Shown here one piece after another: positions 9,145-17,346 of a DNA stretch of 64,000 nt. This DNA is from Rhizobiales bacterium 64-17. GTDB taxonomy: Bacteria; Pseudomonadota; Alphaproteobacteria; Rhizobiales; Xanthobacteraceae. The stretch is taken from the NCBI GenBank assembly GCA_001899285.1, contig MKWA01000014.1:1-64000 (forward strand), given 5' to 3'. Within the stretch, counting starts at the first letter, position 1. Each line of letters begins with the position of its first letter. The notes under the pieces are model-generated. The model was not told the DNA's origin and ran no database searches. It was given only the letters and a program-made list of their open reading frames with translations. Both the position numbers and the translations under genes were made by a program.

Positions 9145-9458
9145 ATCCCAAAATCGTCGTCCTTGCTCTTCTTCTTATCATACAACGTCGGACCGGACTT
9201 CTTGAAGCTATTATCGTGCTTGGCGCTCGGCGCGCGCGGCACTTGTTTCATGCGCTCCGCCGTGCGCTCCCGTTCGCCGTTTTCTTTAGCCAGAAAACTG
9301 TTGTAGGCGCGCGTCTCGGGCGTGGGCTCCAGGGTGGTGCGCGTACCATTCGGCGTAAATTGGAATACCCGCCGATGTTCGTACGACGGTTTCACGGGCT
9401 CGCGCTGCCCCAATAAGATGCGTGTCGCTTTCGGTTTCTTTTCGTGGTCATCGGGCAT
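9141..9458 (-). CDS. Hypothetical basic protein in the mobile element
   Basis: About 105 residues from ATG at 9458 (MPDDHEKKPKATRILLG); an upstream start at 9491 adds 11 residues and is less likely. The protein is very rich in Lys, Arg and Glu and ends KKKSKDDDFGI, with no hydrophobic segment, so it looks largely disordered. It is cotranscribed with the 8818-9144 gene (4-bp overlap) and divergent from the coupling-protein gene at 9516. Function unknown. Confidence 0.65.
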   Translation of the reverse strand: MPDDHEKKPKATRILLGQREPVKPSYEHRRVFQFTPNGTRTTLEPTPETRAYNSFLAKENGERERTAERMKQVPRAPSAKHDNSFKKSGPTLYDKKKSKDDDFGI

Positions 9459-9515
9459 GGGATTCCCTCGTGCCTTTCCGGCAATTAACATAATATAAGA
9501 AGGGGCAGAAACAAC

Positions 9516-10979
9516 ATGAACGACTGGTCTTCGTGGTTTGAGGCCTTAGACCGTGCAATGCCGCGCGGATGGTCGCCTGACCGCCAAGCGCAGGGCGCTT
9601 TCGCGCGATGGGCGCAGCCCTCAGAGATTCTTGCGCCGGGTTGGCTCTGGAAGCCGGGCACGGCCAACGTACTTCTTGGGCAGTACCAGGATTCGCTGGT
9701 GTGCCGGAACGATGACAATAGGCATTTGATCACGGTCGCGGGGACGCGTGCGGGCAAGGGCCGATCGCTGATACTACCAAATCTGATCACGTGGCCGGGA
9801 TCCGCAATTGTTATCGATCCGAAGGGAGAGCTGGCACGCAAAACGGCGCGTTGGCGGAACGAAGGTCTTAAACAAAGCGTGGTCGTTCTCGACCCCTTCG
9901 GCGTGTCGGGGTGGAAGGGAACTTCCTATAACCCGCTAGACGACATCGATCCTGCGTCTGATTCCGTCATGGATGACGTAGCGATGATCGCGGATGCCCT
10001 AATCACGAATGAGAGCACTGGCGATCGGCATTGGACTGACAGTGCCAAGAATCTCATCCGGCTTCTGATCCTCTACATGTTCACAGATGGTGGTGAGGCG
10101 ACATTCTTGAGGCTTCGGCGAATATTGCTCGGCGACGAAGGCCAGTTATCAGGAAGAGACAAAGATAGTGGCTCGCCCAATCTATTCACCCGAATGATGG
10201 AAACTGACGGGTTTGACGGATACGTCAAACTGGTCGCGGCGAATTTCTATGACAAGCATGATCGGGAGTTGAGCTCGATATTATCGGTTACGCGCGAGCA
10301 ACTCTCCTTTCTGGATTCCAAGCGCCTGCCCGGCGTGTTGGAGCCGTCCGGCTTCACGATTGAATCGATCAATCAGCAGCCGACGACGGTTTACATGTGC
10401 CTCCCGGCGTCACGTCTTGCCACGCATTTCCGTTGGCTGCGGGTAATCGTGAACCTAGCGATGGCGAAGCTTGAATCGCGCGGACAAGTTCAACCTCTTC
10501 CGGCCCTGCTGCTCTTGGAAGAATTTGCGACGCTCGGGCATATGGAAGCGATCGAGAAAGCGGCCGGGCAAATCGCGGGCTTCGGCGTTAAACTTTGGGT
10601 AGTTCTGCAAGACCTCGGTCAACTGAAGGCGATCTATAAGGACCGTTGGGAAACGTTTTTGGGGAACGCAGGTATTACCACTTGGTTTGGGTTGAACGAC
10701 CTGACCAGTCTTGAATACGTATCCAAGCGATTGGGGACGACGCATTTCGTCCGCGTCGATAAAACGGACCTGACCTCTAGCCAACGGCAGGCGGGGGCAG
10801 CAGAGTTTCGGGAGGTGGTGGTGGGCTCACCTCTATTGACGTCGGAGGAAGTCGAACGGATGTTTGCGCGCGAAACAACCAGGTTGCTCGTCCTGCACCC
10901 AGGATCACGTCCCGTGGTGTTGAAGCGCCTCGATGCGTCTGATGCAATGTTTAATGGGATGATCGATGAGGAAAAGTAG
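9516..10979 (+). CDS. VirD4/TraG-family type IV coupling protein
   Basis: ATPase that would bring the relaxase-DNA complex to a secretion channel. It has 487 residues, with Walker A GTRAGKGRS (76-84) followed by LILPNLITWPGSAIVIDPKGEL, a TraG hallmark, and a Walker B-like LLLLEEFATLG near 330 followed by the sensor segment WVVLQDLGQL. Unlike VirD4 and TraD it shows no N-terminal transmembrane helices, so it may act as a soluble hexamer or use a partner anchor; the next gene encodes a membrane protein and overlaps its end by 14 bp. No VirB-type genes are present. Confidence 0.88.
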   Translation: MNDWSSWFEALDRAMPRGWSPDRQAQGAFARWAQPSEILAPGWLWKPGTANVLLGQYQDSLVCRNDDNRHLITVAGTRAGKGRSLILPNLITWPGSAIVIDPKGELARKTARWRNEGLKQSVVVLDPFGVSGWKGTSYNPLDDIDPASDSVMDDVAMIADALITNESTGDRHWTDSAKNLIRLLILYMFTDGGEATFLRLRRILLGDEGQLSGRDKDSGSPNLFTRMMETDGFDGYVKLVAANFYDKHDRELSSILSVTREQLSFLDSKRLPGVLEPSGFTIESINQQPTTVYMCLPASRLATHFRWLRVIVNLAMAKLESRGQVQPLPALLLLEEFATLGHMEAIEKAAGQIAGFGVKLWVVLQDLGQLKAIYKDRWETFLGNAGITTWFGLNDLTSLEYVSKRLGTTHFVRVDKTDLTSSQRQAGAAEFREVVVGSPLLTSEEVERMFARETTRLLVLHPGSRPVVLKRLDASDAMFNGMIDEEK

Positions 10980-11523
10980 AGCGCAGGAAGATTGGGAAAC
11001 GTTTTGCTCTTTTCGGTTCAAAGGTACTTTTGTCGAGCAAACGAAAGACCGAATTCGGATCAAACAGAAAATTTCATTAAGCAATAAAGGCTCTAAATAT
11101 TTGGTAGTAATTGTCGGAACGATTTGGATCGTGCCCGCTCTCGTCATGTTCTGCATAAACGTCGAATGGGCAGTTGTCGCTTTCCTTTATCTTCTGGTTG
11201 CGGCCCTTCCGCTTTGGATCATCATGATGATCGTCGCGCCATTTTTGAAGCGATGGACGACAGTCGATATTTATCGTCAGCGGGTTGTCGTCAACAATGG
11301 CAATGAGCAATTCGACATTCCGTTGGCGAGTATTCGGAATATCGATGTTAGGCCGAACGCGCATTTCTTTGCGATCTATATTTGGAAAGGCCCTGTGCCA
11401 ATCATGACGCTGACCGAATATGCCTCGGAAAACGCGACGGCAATCAAGGAGGGAATGGTGGCGGCGGTCGTGCTCATGAACCCGGAACGATCTTCATCGT
11501 CTCGACCGGAGTATCAGGATTGA
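10966..11523 (+). CDS. Membrane protein with C-terminal PH-like domain
   Basis: A 185-residue protein with two adjacent hydrophobic helices (about 45-90: YLVVIVGTIWIVPALVMF and the AFLYLLVAALPLWIIMMIVA region), then a soluble part with a short beta-rich stretch (VDIYRQRVVVNNGNEQFDIP, SIRNIDVRP) like bacterial PH-like membrane-associated domains. It overlaps the coupling-protein gene and is translationally coupled to it, suggesting it may anchor that soluble protein. Its 3' end overlaps the convergent integrase gene by 50 bp. The PH assignment is tentative. Confidence 0.68.
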   Translation: MRKSRAQEDWETFCSFRFKGTFVEQTKDRIRIKQKISLSNKGSKYLVVIVGTIWIVPALVMFCINVEWAVVAFLYLLVAALPLWIIMMIVAPFLKRWTTVDIYRQRVVVNNGNEQFDIPLASIRNIDVRPNAHFFAIYIWKGPVPIMTLTEYASENATAIKEGMVAAVVLMNPERSSSSRPEYQD

Positions 11524-12100
11524 CGCTCCACATACGGGAGGCAATTTCCCGCTCTTCCTCGCCCATCGCGTCGGCGTAAATGGCCGTCGTCTTCATAGAG
11601 GCATGTCCGAGCCATTTTTGAAGAAGATTGAGCGGCACGCGTGAACGAATGGCGTGCAGGCCAAAAGCATGCCGCAGACCTTTGGGCGTCGCATGAACTC
11701 CCGGCGCAATCTTGGCCTCAGCCATGACGGCCTTAATCAGCCGCCACGCCTGCGATCGTGACCAAGTCCAAAGTTTCTCGTGCCTTAAGCCGTTCGAATA
11801 AGCCGAAAGTGACGCCAGCAAGTCGTCCGGCGCGGGAATCTCGCGCACATGCAACCGTCCGCGCTTTTTCAGGCTGACCACGGATACTAATCCTTGGTCA
11901 GCCGAGATTGAAGATGGGCGAAGCGCCAGCGCCTCGGAAATCCGGCACCCGAGATGCGCTAACGTCAGGCACAGCAAGCCTATGTCAGCGCGCGGATGGG
12001 CCATCGCGGCGCCGATAAACCGGGCACGTTCGTCTCCCGTCAGGTATTTGCGTTTTCCGCGCGGCGTATAAAGGGAAGCCGCACTCACCCAATTGGCCAT
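11474..12100 (-). CDS. Short tyrosine recombinase (XerC/D-like)
   Basis: Catalytic-domain-only tyrosine recombinase of 208 residues. Active-site residues are visible: Arg53 in GCRISEAL, Lys near 79-80, Arg143 in TPKGLRHAFG (Lys140 stands where a His is common), His166 in WLGHASMKTTA, and Tyr175 in TTAIYADA. An N-terminal core-binding domain is nearly absent. It is not next to an element end, while a large serine recombinase sits at the tRNA, so it probably does something other than integration, such as dimer resolution or local inversion; two related dyad sites in inverted orientation lie just upstream of its start. Confidence 0.87.
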   Translation of the reverse strand: MANWVSAASLYTPRGKRKYLTGDERARFIGAAMAHPRADIGLLCLTLAHLGCRISEALALRPSSISADQGLVSVVSLKKRGRLHVREIPAPDDLLASLSAYSNGLRHEKLWTWSRSQAWRLIKAVMAEAKIAPGVHATPKGLRHAFGLHAIRSRVPLNLLQKWLGHASMKTTAIYADAMGEEEREIASRMWSVNPDTPVETMKIVPGS

Positions 12101-12134
12101 TATCGCTCCAAGCCGTGCTTCCGGCTTGGTTGCG

Positions 12135-12154
12135 ACAGTCTTGCCTATTCTGTT
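12135..12154 (+). promoter_or_regulatory. Dyad site 1 upstream of the tyrosine recombinase (candidate recombination core or operator)
   Basis: A 20-base site containing TTGCCTATTCTGTT, flanked by ACAG, forming an imperfect dyad of 7-base arms around TGCCT. It lies 35 bp upstream of the recombinase start. The same 20-mer, with two mismatches, occurs inverted at 12265-12284. Confidence 0.5.
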
Positions 12155-12264
12155 GAAGTCTCTAAAGCGCCCGGAATCTGGGCGTTTCTATCTTAATTAC
12201 GCTCAGAGTTTTAACAGCACGATCAAACTTTGGCAACGATAAGGCAGCCAGTTTCTTGCCCTGA

Positions 12265-12284
12265 AACAGAATAGGCAATTCTGT
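12265..12284 (-). promoter_or_regulatory. Dyad site 2, inverted copy of site 1
   Basis: On the minus strand it reads as site 1 with two changes that make the dyad perfect: AACAGAAT, TGCCT spacer, ATTCTGTT. The two sites flank about 110 bp. Arms of 7-8 bp with a 5-6 bp spacer fit both a tyrosine-recombinase core site and a repressor operator. Confidence 0.5.
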
Positions 12285-12315
12285 TGCATGTCCTCCGAAG
12301 TGTCCGTTCGCCAAG

Positions 12316-12343
12316 CCTGAAGGAAATTGCCTTCAGGTTTTTT
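12316..12343 (+). terminator. Rho-independent terminator
   Basis: Perfect 8-bp stem CCTGAAGG / CCTTCAGG with loop AAATTG, followed by six T. There is no plus-strand gene ending upstream, so it ends either a short untranslated transcript from the 12160-12315 region or acts as an attenuator in front of the 12370 gene. Confidence 0.8.
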
Positions 12344-12369
12344 GATTCAGACACCTTATGGAGTCGATC

Positions 12370-12534
12370 ATGTCGAACGATCTCGAAGCGCAACGTCAAA
12401 AAGCACGAGAAGACTTCTCGCGCGATCAGCAAGCCCAAATGGCGACCGAGCAATCTATCCGCGATGCGGATGAGCGAAACGCGCGCAACGCGGAGCTTTC
12501 GCGGCTGCGGGCCGAAGCTGACAGCAAGAAGTAG
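12370..12534 (+). CDS. Small highly charged protein (54 aa)
   Basis: ATG at 12370 opens 54 codons (MSNDLEAQRQKARED... ending AEADSKK). The product is almost entirely polar, with alternating Asp, Glu, Arg and Lys and many Ala and Gln, predicting one long amphipathic or coiled-coil helix. No family is recognised. It sits alone between a terminator (12316-12343) and a GC-rich hairpin (12546-12569), so it seems to be a separate transcription unit. The charge pattern and absence of stops in a compositionally balanced frame support it being real; function unknown. Confidence 0.5.
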   Translation: MSNDLEAQRQKAREDFSRDQQAQMATEQSIRDADERNARNAELSRLRAEADSKK

Positions 12535-12545
12535 CGCATAAACCA

Positions 12546-12569
12546 GGGCGTCGGTTGTAGCCGACGCCC
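12546..12569 (+). terminator. Hairpin downstream of the 54-aa gene, probable terminator
   Basis: Perfect 9-bp stem GGGCGTCGG / CCGACGCCC with loop TTGTAG, 11 bp after the stop codon. The following tract (CGGTTTCCTT) is only moderately T-rich, so termination may be partial. Confidence 0.6.
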
Positions 12570-12597
12570 CGGTTTCCTTGCAACATAAGGGGTCGAA

Positions 12598-12963
12598 ATG
12601 AAATTCGTTAGATCAGCGGCTAGTGCCGTCATCGCGTTGGCTGTGGCCGGATGCTCAAGCGAGCCGTCGGCAAACGATATGCTTGAAGCGCTCTACAGCA
12701 ACCAGAATTTCGCCGCGACGCTCCTCATGGTCGTTGGCATGTCGGGAGCGACGCGCTCGAACGCGCAAGTGGAAGCCGAGGTCGCCAAGCTCAAGGCTTC
12801 CGGTGTCGTTGAGAAATCCGGCTGCGCCGCCGCCCAAAACGCGCCGGGCTATGTCTGCGATTTCAAATGGGGAAGCAAGCAACCTTCCGGCGGCACCAAT
12901 TGGGGTCAGCCGATGAAGGCGCGCTTCTTTAAGTCAGGCAGCGCCTGGGCCGTCGAAATTTAA
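12598..12963 (+). CDS. Small lipoprotein, function unknown
   Basis: 121 residues with an N-terminal lipoprotein signal (MKFVRSAASAVIALAVAGCS) whose lipobox AVAGC predicts lipidated Cys19. The mature part has a Cys pair (CAAAQNAPGYVC) that may form a disulfide in the periplasm. A good ribosome site (AAGGGG) precedes the ATG. It lies beside another secreted-protein gene on the same strand. Exported cargo of this kind could serve entry exclusion or envelope binding, but nothing in the sequence proves it. Confidence 0.72.
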   Translation: MKFVRSAASAVIALAVAGCSSEPSANDMLEALYSNQNFAATLLMVVGMSGATRSNAQVEAEVAKLKASGVVEKSGCAAAQNAPGYVCDFKWGSKQPSGGTNWGQPMKARFFKSGSAWAVEI

Positions 12964-13000
12964 TCACGCAATAGCGCACTCATTCATCAAGGGATTTGAT

Positions 13001-13816
13001 ATGACGAAGCGAAGCCTCATGGCAGTTACCGCAATATTCCTGACTGCGACCGGCGCTCAAGCGCAGCAAACGATGCAGTGGAAGCAGGTGCTGAATGTTC
13101 AAAAGCACCTCAATCAGCCGCAGGGCGTCTCGATCGACATCCTGGGTATCGAGCCCGGTGACACCTATGAGGACGCAAAGGCGAAGTTGGAAAAGATTGC
13201 GGCGGAGCCGGGTTCGCAAGAGATCAGTCCGGTCCGCGAAACGAAGAACATATTTCGTCTGCAAACGCCCGGCGGGTTCCTCACGGCTGAGTATGTGGGT
13301 TCGATGCAAATGGAACGTCGTCTGCCGGAGCATCCGCGCGTGCAGGAAGGCATCCGTATCCTGTTTAGCGCGCCGTCGTCGGGTCACCAGGTGTTGGGCG
13401 TCGTTCGCAACCTGACTTACTACGAGCAAAACGAACAACCCCGTGTCAGCGAAACGCTCGCCAGGCTATCCGAGAAGCTGAAGGCACAGCCACAGCAATT
13501 CGACACGACCTTCCGCTATCAGTTCGATAACGGGCGCGCCTTCGCCACGCCGGGCGCGAATATCTTGTCGTGCAAAATCAACATGTCGGCAAATTCGCCG
13601 GACGCTGCACGCAACGCGAACAACACGGGCGTGTGCGATATCATCCTAGACGTTGGCGTGGAGTTCGGGATTTCTAAGGACCACGCCAAGAGCTTGCGGT
13701 TTACGTTGAGCGACAACGAACGCGCACGTCAGAACGTTTCTGCAGATTTTAAATATTTTTCGGAATATGCGCGCGGGGTTCAAACTCAAAGCCAGGGCAC
13801 CGCGCCAAAGCTGTAG
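13001..13816 (+). CDS. Secreted protein, function unknown
   Basis: 271 residues with a classical signal peptide (MTKRSLMAVTAIFLTATGAQA, cleavage after AQA). The mature part includes GVSIDILGIEPGDTYEDAKA, like the opening of periplasmic proteins that compare paired sequence-specific terms, and two Cys (ILSCKINMS, TGVCDIIL) that may pair. It follows the lipoprotein gene by 37 bp and may be cotranscribed. It ends 58 bp before the convergent REC-like gene. No family assigned. Confidence 0.72.
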   Translation: MTKRSLMAVTAIFLTATGAQAQQTMQWKQVLNVQKHLNQPQGVSIDILGIEPGDTYEDAKAKLEKIAAEPGSQEISPVRETKNIFRLQTPGGFLTAEYVGSMQMERRLPEHPRVQEGIRILFSAPSSGHQVLGVVRNLTYYEQNEQPRVSETLARLSEKLKAQPQQFDTTFRYQFDNGRAFATPGANILSCKINMSANSPDAARNANNTGVCDIILDVGVEFGISKDHAKSLRFTLSDNERARQNVSADFKYFSEYARGVQTQSQGTAPKL

Positions 13817-13874
13817 AAGGTATGCCAAGCATCGCCTGCGGGATGTGAACGCGCCCCTCGTAGCGCGCTCTCAT

Positions 13875-15260
13875 CTAATCCACCTGGACGAGACCGACCC
13901 GTGCGGAATGTGCAGCGTGCGCGTTTCTAATAAGCGTGGTTGGAAGCTCGCGCAATCTGAACCAAGGTTCGATCCCGTCGTAAGCAGCATTGACAGGCAC
14001 CGTCAGCTTATAACGATTGCAATACATTAGGACCACATCTTGAGCGTCAAAATTTGGACGCGACCAACGCAGTTTTAAAGTTGGAAGTGTGCCAAACGTG
14101 TTTTGCTTGTAGTCACTGCTGATATCTCCCTTCCAGGCCGCCGGAACTACAAAGCCCGCAATTAGGAACGAGTTTATCCTGTGGTTCTGCGCTGCATCAC
14201 AAACCGGCGAGAGCTCGATCAGAACGGGTTGAGCCCCCTGCTGCCATTTTTCGAACACCGGCCCTGCCTGCTTCTTGCTGCACAGACTCACAAAAGTATC
14301 CAACGATGTCCCAAAGGAACTTTGGAATTTTTGTGAGTCCGCGACCCTGAACACAGTGCCAGGCAGATAGAGACCGGCATCAGTAGATGCGGGGGAAGTT
14401 AACAAGAGCCCATTCATATGGGCAGCGAAGCCGTTGCCTGTTGCCCCAGGAGGATTCTCGACCAGCCAGTTGCCATGGGCGGCGACATTTGCGATTCCGG
14501 CAGGATTATCCAATTGGTCTGTCAGCAATTCCGACAAAACTGCCAGGAGATATCGGGGAGCTGCCGCTGCTGTGAAGTCACCCTCGCTTTGTGCCTTCGC
14601 GAGTCTTTGCATCGTAGCCTTTAGGCCGTCCTTCAAATCCCGTGTTGAACCCTGAATGGCAACCTCGGCGACAGCGGTGAGCCCCTGACTGACCTGGGCG
14701 CAGGCGTCTTCGACCAGACTTTCCCAAGACCAAAGCAAGTTTACCGCCTCCTGACCCTGGAGCGTGTTATTAACTTCGGCCTTCAGTAATTCGGACCAAT
14801 TTTCATCGGGCCGATCCTCCGGCTTGGGCTTGTTCATTTCAACAAAAATCAACCGGCCATTGTAGCGAGGTTCATGTTCAAGAAGCGTGCGTATGAACAA
14901 CTGCGCCTCGGTCTCCTGATCGTCAGGAGGCACGCCTTCGACGGCCACTTTTTCATTAGCGTATTTGCTCCAGATCACAACAATTACGGGTGCGGTCTCC
15001 GGCGAAACAATCCGGGTAAACGCGTTTGCGGTATACGCTGCCGCATCCTTGCCAATTGTGGCTGAGAGATGAAGGTCGAGAAATACAAGCCGAACGCGCT
15101 TAAACGGCTGCGCGGGAAGACTGTCAACGGTACCCAGCAGATGCACCGTACTTACATGCATCTCGTTCAGAGCTTTCAGAATTTCCTTGTATTCATCTTC
15201 CTCATCATCAATGACGCAAACCGAAGGCGATGCAAGATTCGCAATCATGTCATTGCTCAT
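13875..15260 (-). CDS. REC-like (response-regulator-type) protein of the GHKL defence cluster
   Basis: 461 residues from ATG at 15260, which overlaps the end of the upstream kinase-like gene by 11 bp; a longer start at 15341 is possible. The first 110 residues look like a diverged receiver domain: VCVIDDEEDE gives the acidic cluster (D18, D19, E20), LVFLDLHLS the presumed phospho-acceptor D62, and VIVVIWSKYA the conserved Ser/Lys strand. The remaining 350 residues match no known DNA-binding output domain. Coupled translation with the dual-ATPase protein indicates they act together, the REC domain perhaps as its phosphorylation target or regulatory subunit. Confidence 0.72.
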   Translation of the reverse strand: MSNDMIANLASPSVCVIDDEEDEYKEILKALNEMHVSTVHLLGTVDSLPAQPFKRVRLVFLDLHLSATIGKDAAAYTANAFTRIVSPETAPVIVVIWSKYANEKVAVEGVPPDDQETEAQLFIRTLLEHEPRYNGRLIFVEMNKPKPEDRPDENWSELLKAEVNNTLQGQEAVNLLWSWESLVEDACAQVSQGLTAVAEVAIQGSTRDLKDGLKATMQRLAKAQSEGDFTAAAAPRYLLAVLSELLTDQLDNPAGIANVAAHGNWLVENPPGATGNGFAAHMNGLLLTSPASTDAGLYLPGTVFRVADSQKFQSSFGTSLDTFVSLCSKKQAGPVFEKWQQGAQPVLIELSPVCDAAQNHRINSFLIAGFVVPAAWKGDISSDYKQNTFGTLPTLKLRWSRPNFDAQDVVLMYCNRYKLTVPVNAAYDGIEPWFRLRELPTTLIRNAHAAHSARVGLVQVD

Positions 15261-17343
15261 CGAATTGTAGAGCGACAACGGCGCCGGTGATTTCATCCGG
15301 TACATCGATGTCACCGTCATCTGGGAACACAAGACGACCACGATTTACAGTCATGACTTCGTTGACGATATAGAGTCCCAGGCCCATGCTCCCGACGCGA
15401 CGGCTGAAAAACGGCTCGACCAAGTCTTCGGGACGATCGTCACCAAAACCCGGCCCGTTATCTCCAACAACGATCGCAGGCCCGCCTTCGAGGTCTCGCG
15501 TGGTCGCGATGTAGAGAAGTTTTTGTTTCGGGTTTTTCGATTCTAGCCAGTGGATGCTGTTATCAATGAGGTTGGTGATCGATGCCACGAGCATCTGTTT
15601 CGACCCCTGAACGGGAAAATCTTTTGCGCCGTCTTCCATTCCGTTCAAAAGACTTATTTTGTGACGCTTCAGCCGGATCTCTGCGCTGAAGATCGCCTCT
15701 TTAATAAGCGCGGATGCCGTCGTTTTGGCCGGCGTGGGATTTTTCAGGAGATTGGTAACTGGCCGCATCGCTCGATAAAGTTGGTCCACAAGAGTTTTGA
15801 TGCGCTCAGGTTTGGCGTCATGCGCCGCCGCGGCACGAAGCTCATCGAGAATTTTTTCCGCGCCATGCAGCATCATGCCGATGGTGAGACCGGGAACCGC
15901 GGCGTGAAGGAGCTGGTCACGGTACATTTCAAGTTCTTTTTCGGCAGCTTTTAGGACGGGCTCAACCTCGGCTAGGACGCCTTTTTGTTCGAGTACTTCG
16001 CGCACTTCAGAGAGTTTTTCGAAAACCTTCTTGCCGGTCCCTTTGCCGAGAGCTTCACGAATACGCTTTTGATCTTTTCCTTTTTCCGCCTCAACCTGCG
16101 TCAGGACCGCAATTACAGCGTCCCTGAAGTCCTCAAACGCCGGATTCTCAATGAATCCCTCGCGGTTTGTCTTTTCCCGCAGATCATCGCTGGCGGTTGC
16201 ATCAAGACGTAGAGCCCCCAGAATCTGGTTATTACTCGTACGCGCTGTGGGGGTGTTTACGCGGCGCAGATCCAGATTGAGCCAGTCGTTTCCGGGCTCG
16301 CCAAAGTCATAAACTCGGATGCCGTCTCTGTAGATTCGTATGCCGCCATTTTCATCGAGGTAGCTTTTAAGGCCCTTCACGTCGCCCGTGACAGCCTTGA
16401 GAACAGATGGGTCGCGGTCGAACATCCAGAAATCAAACTCGACCTTTCCGATCTTGTGACCGGAGAGGTCCAGCGACACCGACTTTCTATCCTCCCGCTT
16501 TTCTAGCGGAAATTTCAACTTTGCTTTGCGCTTGTTCAGTTGCTTTTCAAACGCAGAAGGCGGAGTGAAGCTGTATTCAAAAGCGCCGACATCGCCATCG
16601 ATTGAACCGCGGATGTGATAGAGTGCGCACTTGTGCGCATCATCTGCAGTAAACATATTTTTAAGCCACTCTTCCCTTCCTGGGGCTGAGAGGCTGACCT
16701 CAAAATCAGCAGGCCCTTTGAAGGGTGAGCACAGGCTGTTCACTGAACGATACAGGCGACGCAGGCTGCCGCGCGTCCAGACTTCGCGCAGGCGCGTTAC
16801 TTCGAAACGCGTGCCATGATTGTTTCCGGGAAACGTCTCCGGCTTGCGCTTTTGCAGAGTAATGAAGGCATTATCGAGATCATCCGCGGATTCGATTGCG
16901 TCCCAATCAAACTCCAGAACAATCTCCTCACCGCCGCGGGTGCGGGTAATCATCGTGATATCATGACCCAGCTTGTGTATCGAAAGACGGCCAAGACCTT
17001 TTTCGCCCAGGGGGTAGCGGTTGAATTTCTTGGTTCGCTTGTCAGCTTGGCGCTGTAGCAGCTTCACATCTGTCGCGATCATCATCCAGACATCGCGCAA
17101 TGTCGCTTCGCTCATGCCGGTGCCATCATCTTCGATGATGATTTTGCCAGTCGCTTGGTCATCCGGATTGATCACCGTAACGAGACACATTGTGGCGTCG
17201 GCGTCGTAGGCGTTTTTGACGAGTTCGAAAACCGCAAGATTGGCGTCGCGGATAAGCTGCTCACCAAGCAGCGTCAGAAGTCGCGGCTTTACTTTGAAAG
17301 TCAGACCGTTCTTCGGACGAGTTTTTGAGACCGCGCCAGCCAT
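15250..17343 (-). CDS. Dual GHKL ATPase: HSP90/MutL-type N-terminus plus histidine-kinase-type C-terminus
   Basis: 697 residues with two Bergerat-fold ATPase modules. The N-terminal one has ELVKNAYDADA (40-50), DDGTGMS (72-78) and GEKGLGR (113-119), as in MutL, HSP90 and MORC proteins. The C-terminal one has NLIDNSIHWLE (from about 591), DNGPGFG (628-634) and MGLGLYIV (653-660), as in histidine kinases, with a HisKA-like His in GMMLHGAEKILDEL. Related GHKL proteins are known in restriction-modification neighbourhoods (the MORC/paraMORC families described by Iyer, Abhiman and Aravind). The gene sits 3 bp from the Dcm-like gene and overlaps the REC-like gene, forming one operon. Confidence 0.85.
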   Translation of the reverse strand: MAGAVSKTRPKNGLTFKVKPRLLTLLGEQLIRDANLAVFELVKNAYDADATMCLVTVINPDDQATGKIIIEDDGTGMSEATLRDVWMMIATDVKLLQRQADKRTKKFNRYPLGEKGLGRLSIHKLGHDITMITRTRGGEEIVLEFDWDAIESADDLDNAFITLQKRKPETFPGNNHGTRFEVTRLREVWTRGSLRRLYRSVNSLCSPFKGPADFEVSLSAPGREEWLKNMFTADDAHKCALYHIRGSIDGDVGAFEYSFTPPSAFEKQLNKRKAKLKFPLEKREDRKSVSLDLSGHKIGKVEFDFWMFDRDPSVLKAVTGDVKGLKSYLDENGGIRIYRDGIRVYDFGEPGNDWLNLDLRRVNTPTARTSNNQILGALRLDATASDDLREKTNREGFIENPAFEDFRDAVIAVLTQVEAEKGKDQKRIREALGKGTGKKVFEKLSEVREVLEQKGVLAEVEPVLKAAEKELEMYRDQLLHAAVPGLTIGMMLHGAEKILDELRAAAAHDAKPERIKTLVDQLYRAMRPVTNLLKNPTPAKTTASALIKEAIFSAEIRLKRHKISLLNGMEDGAKDFPVQGSKQMLVASITNLIDNSIHWLESKNPKQKLLYIATTRDLEGGPAIVVGDNGPGFGDDRPEDLVEPFFSRRVGSMGLGLYIVNEVMTVNRGRLVFPDDGDIDVPDEITGAVVALQFDEQ

Positions 17344-17346
17344 GGC

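Noticed and set aside
13875-17343. Detocs-type defence phosphorelay
   Set aside because: A kinase-like protein and REC protein are present, but the N-terminal HSP90/MutL module and links to Dcm and Vsr do not match that system, and no separate REC-effector gene was seen.
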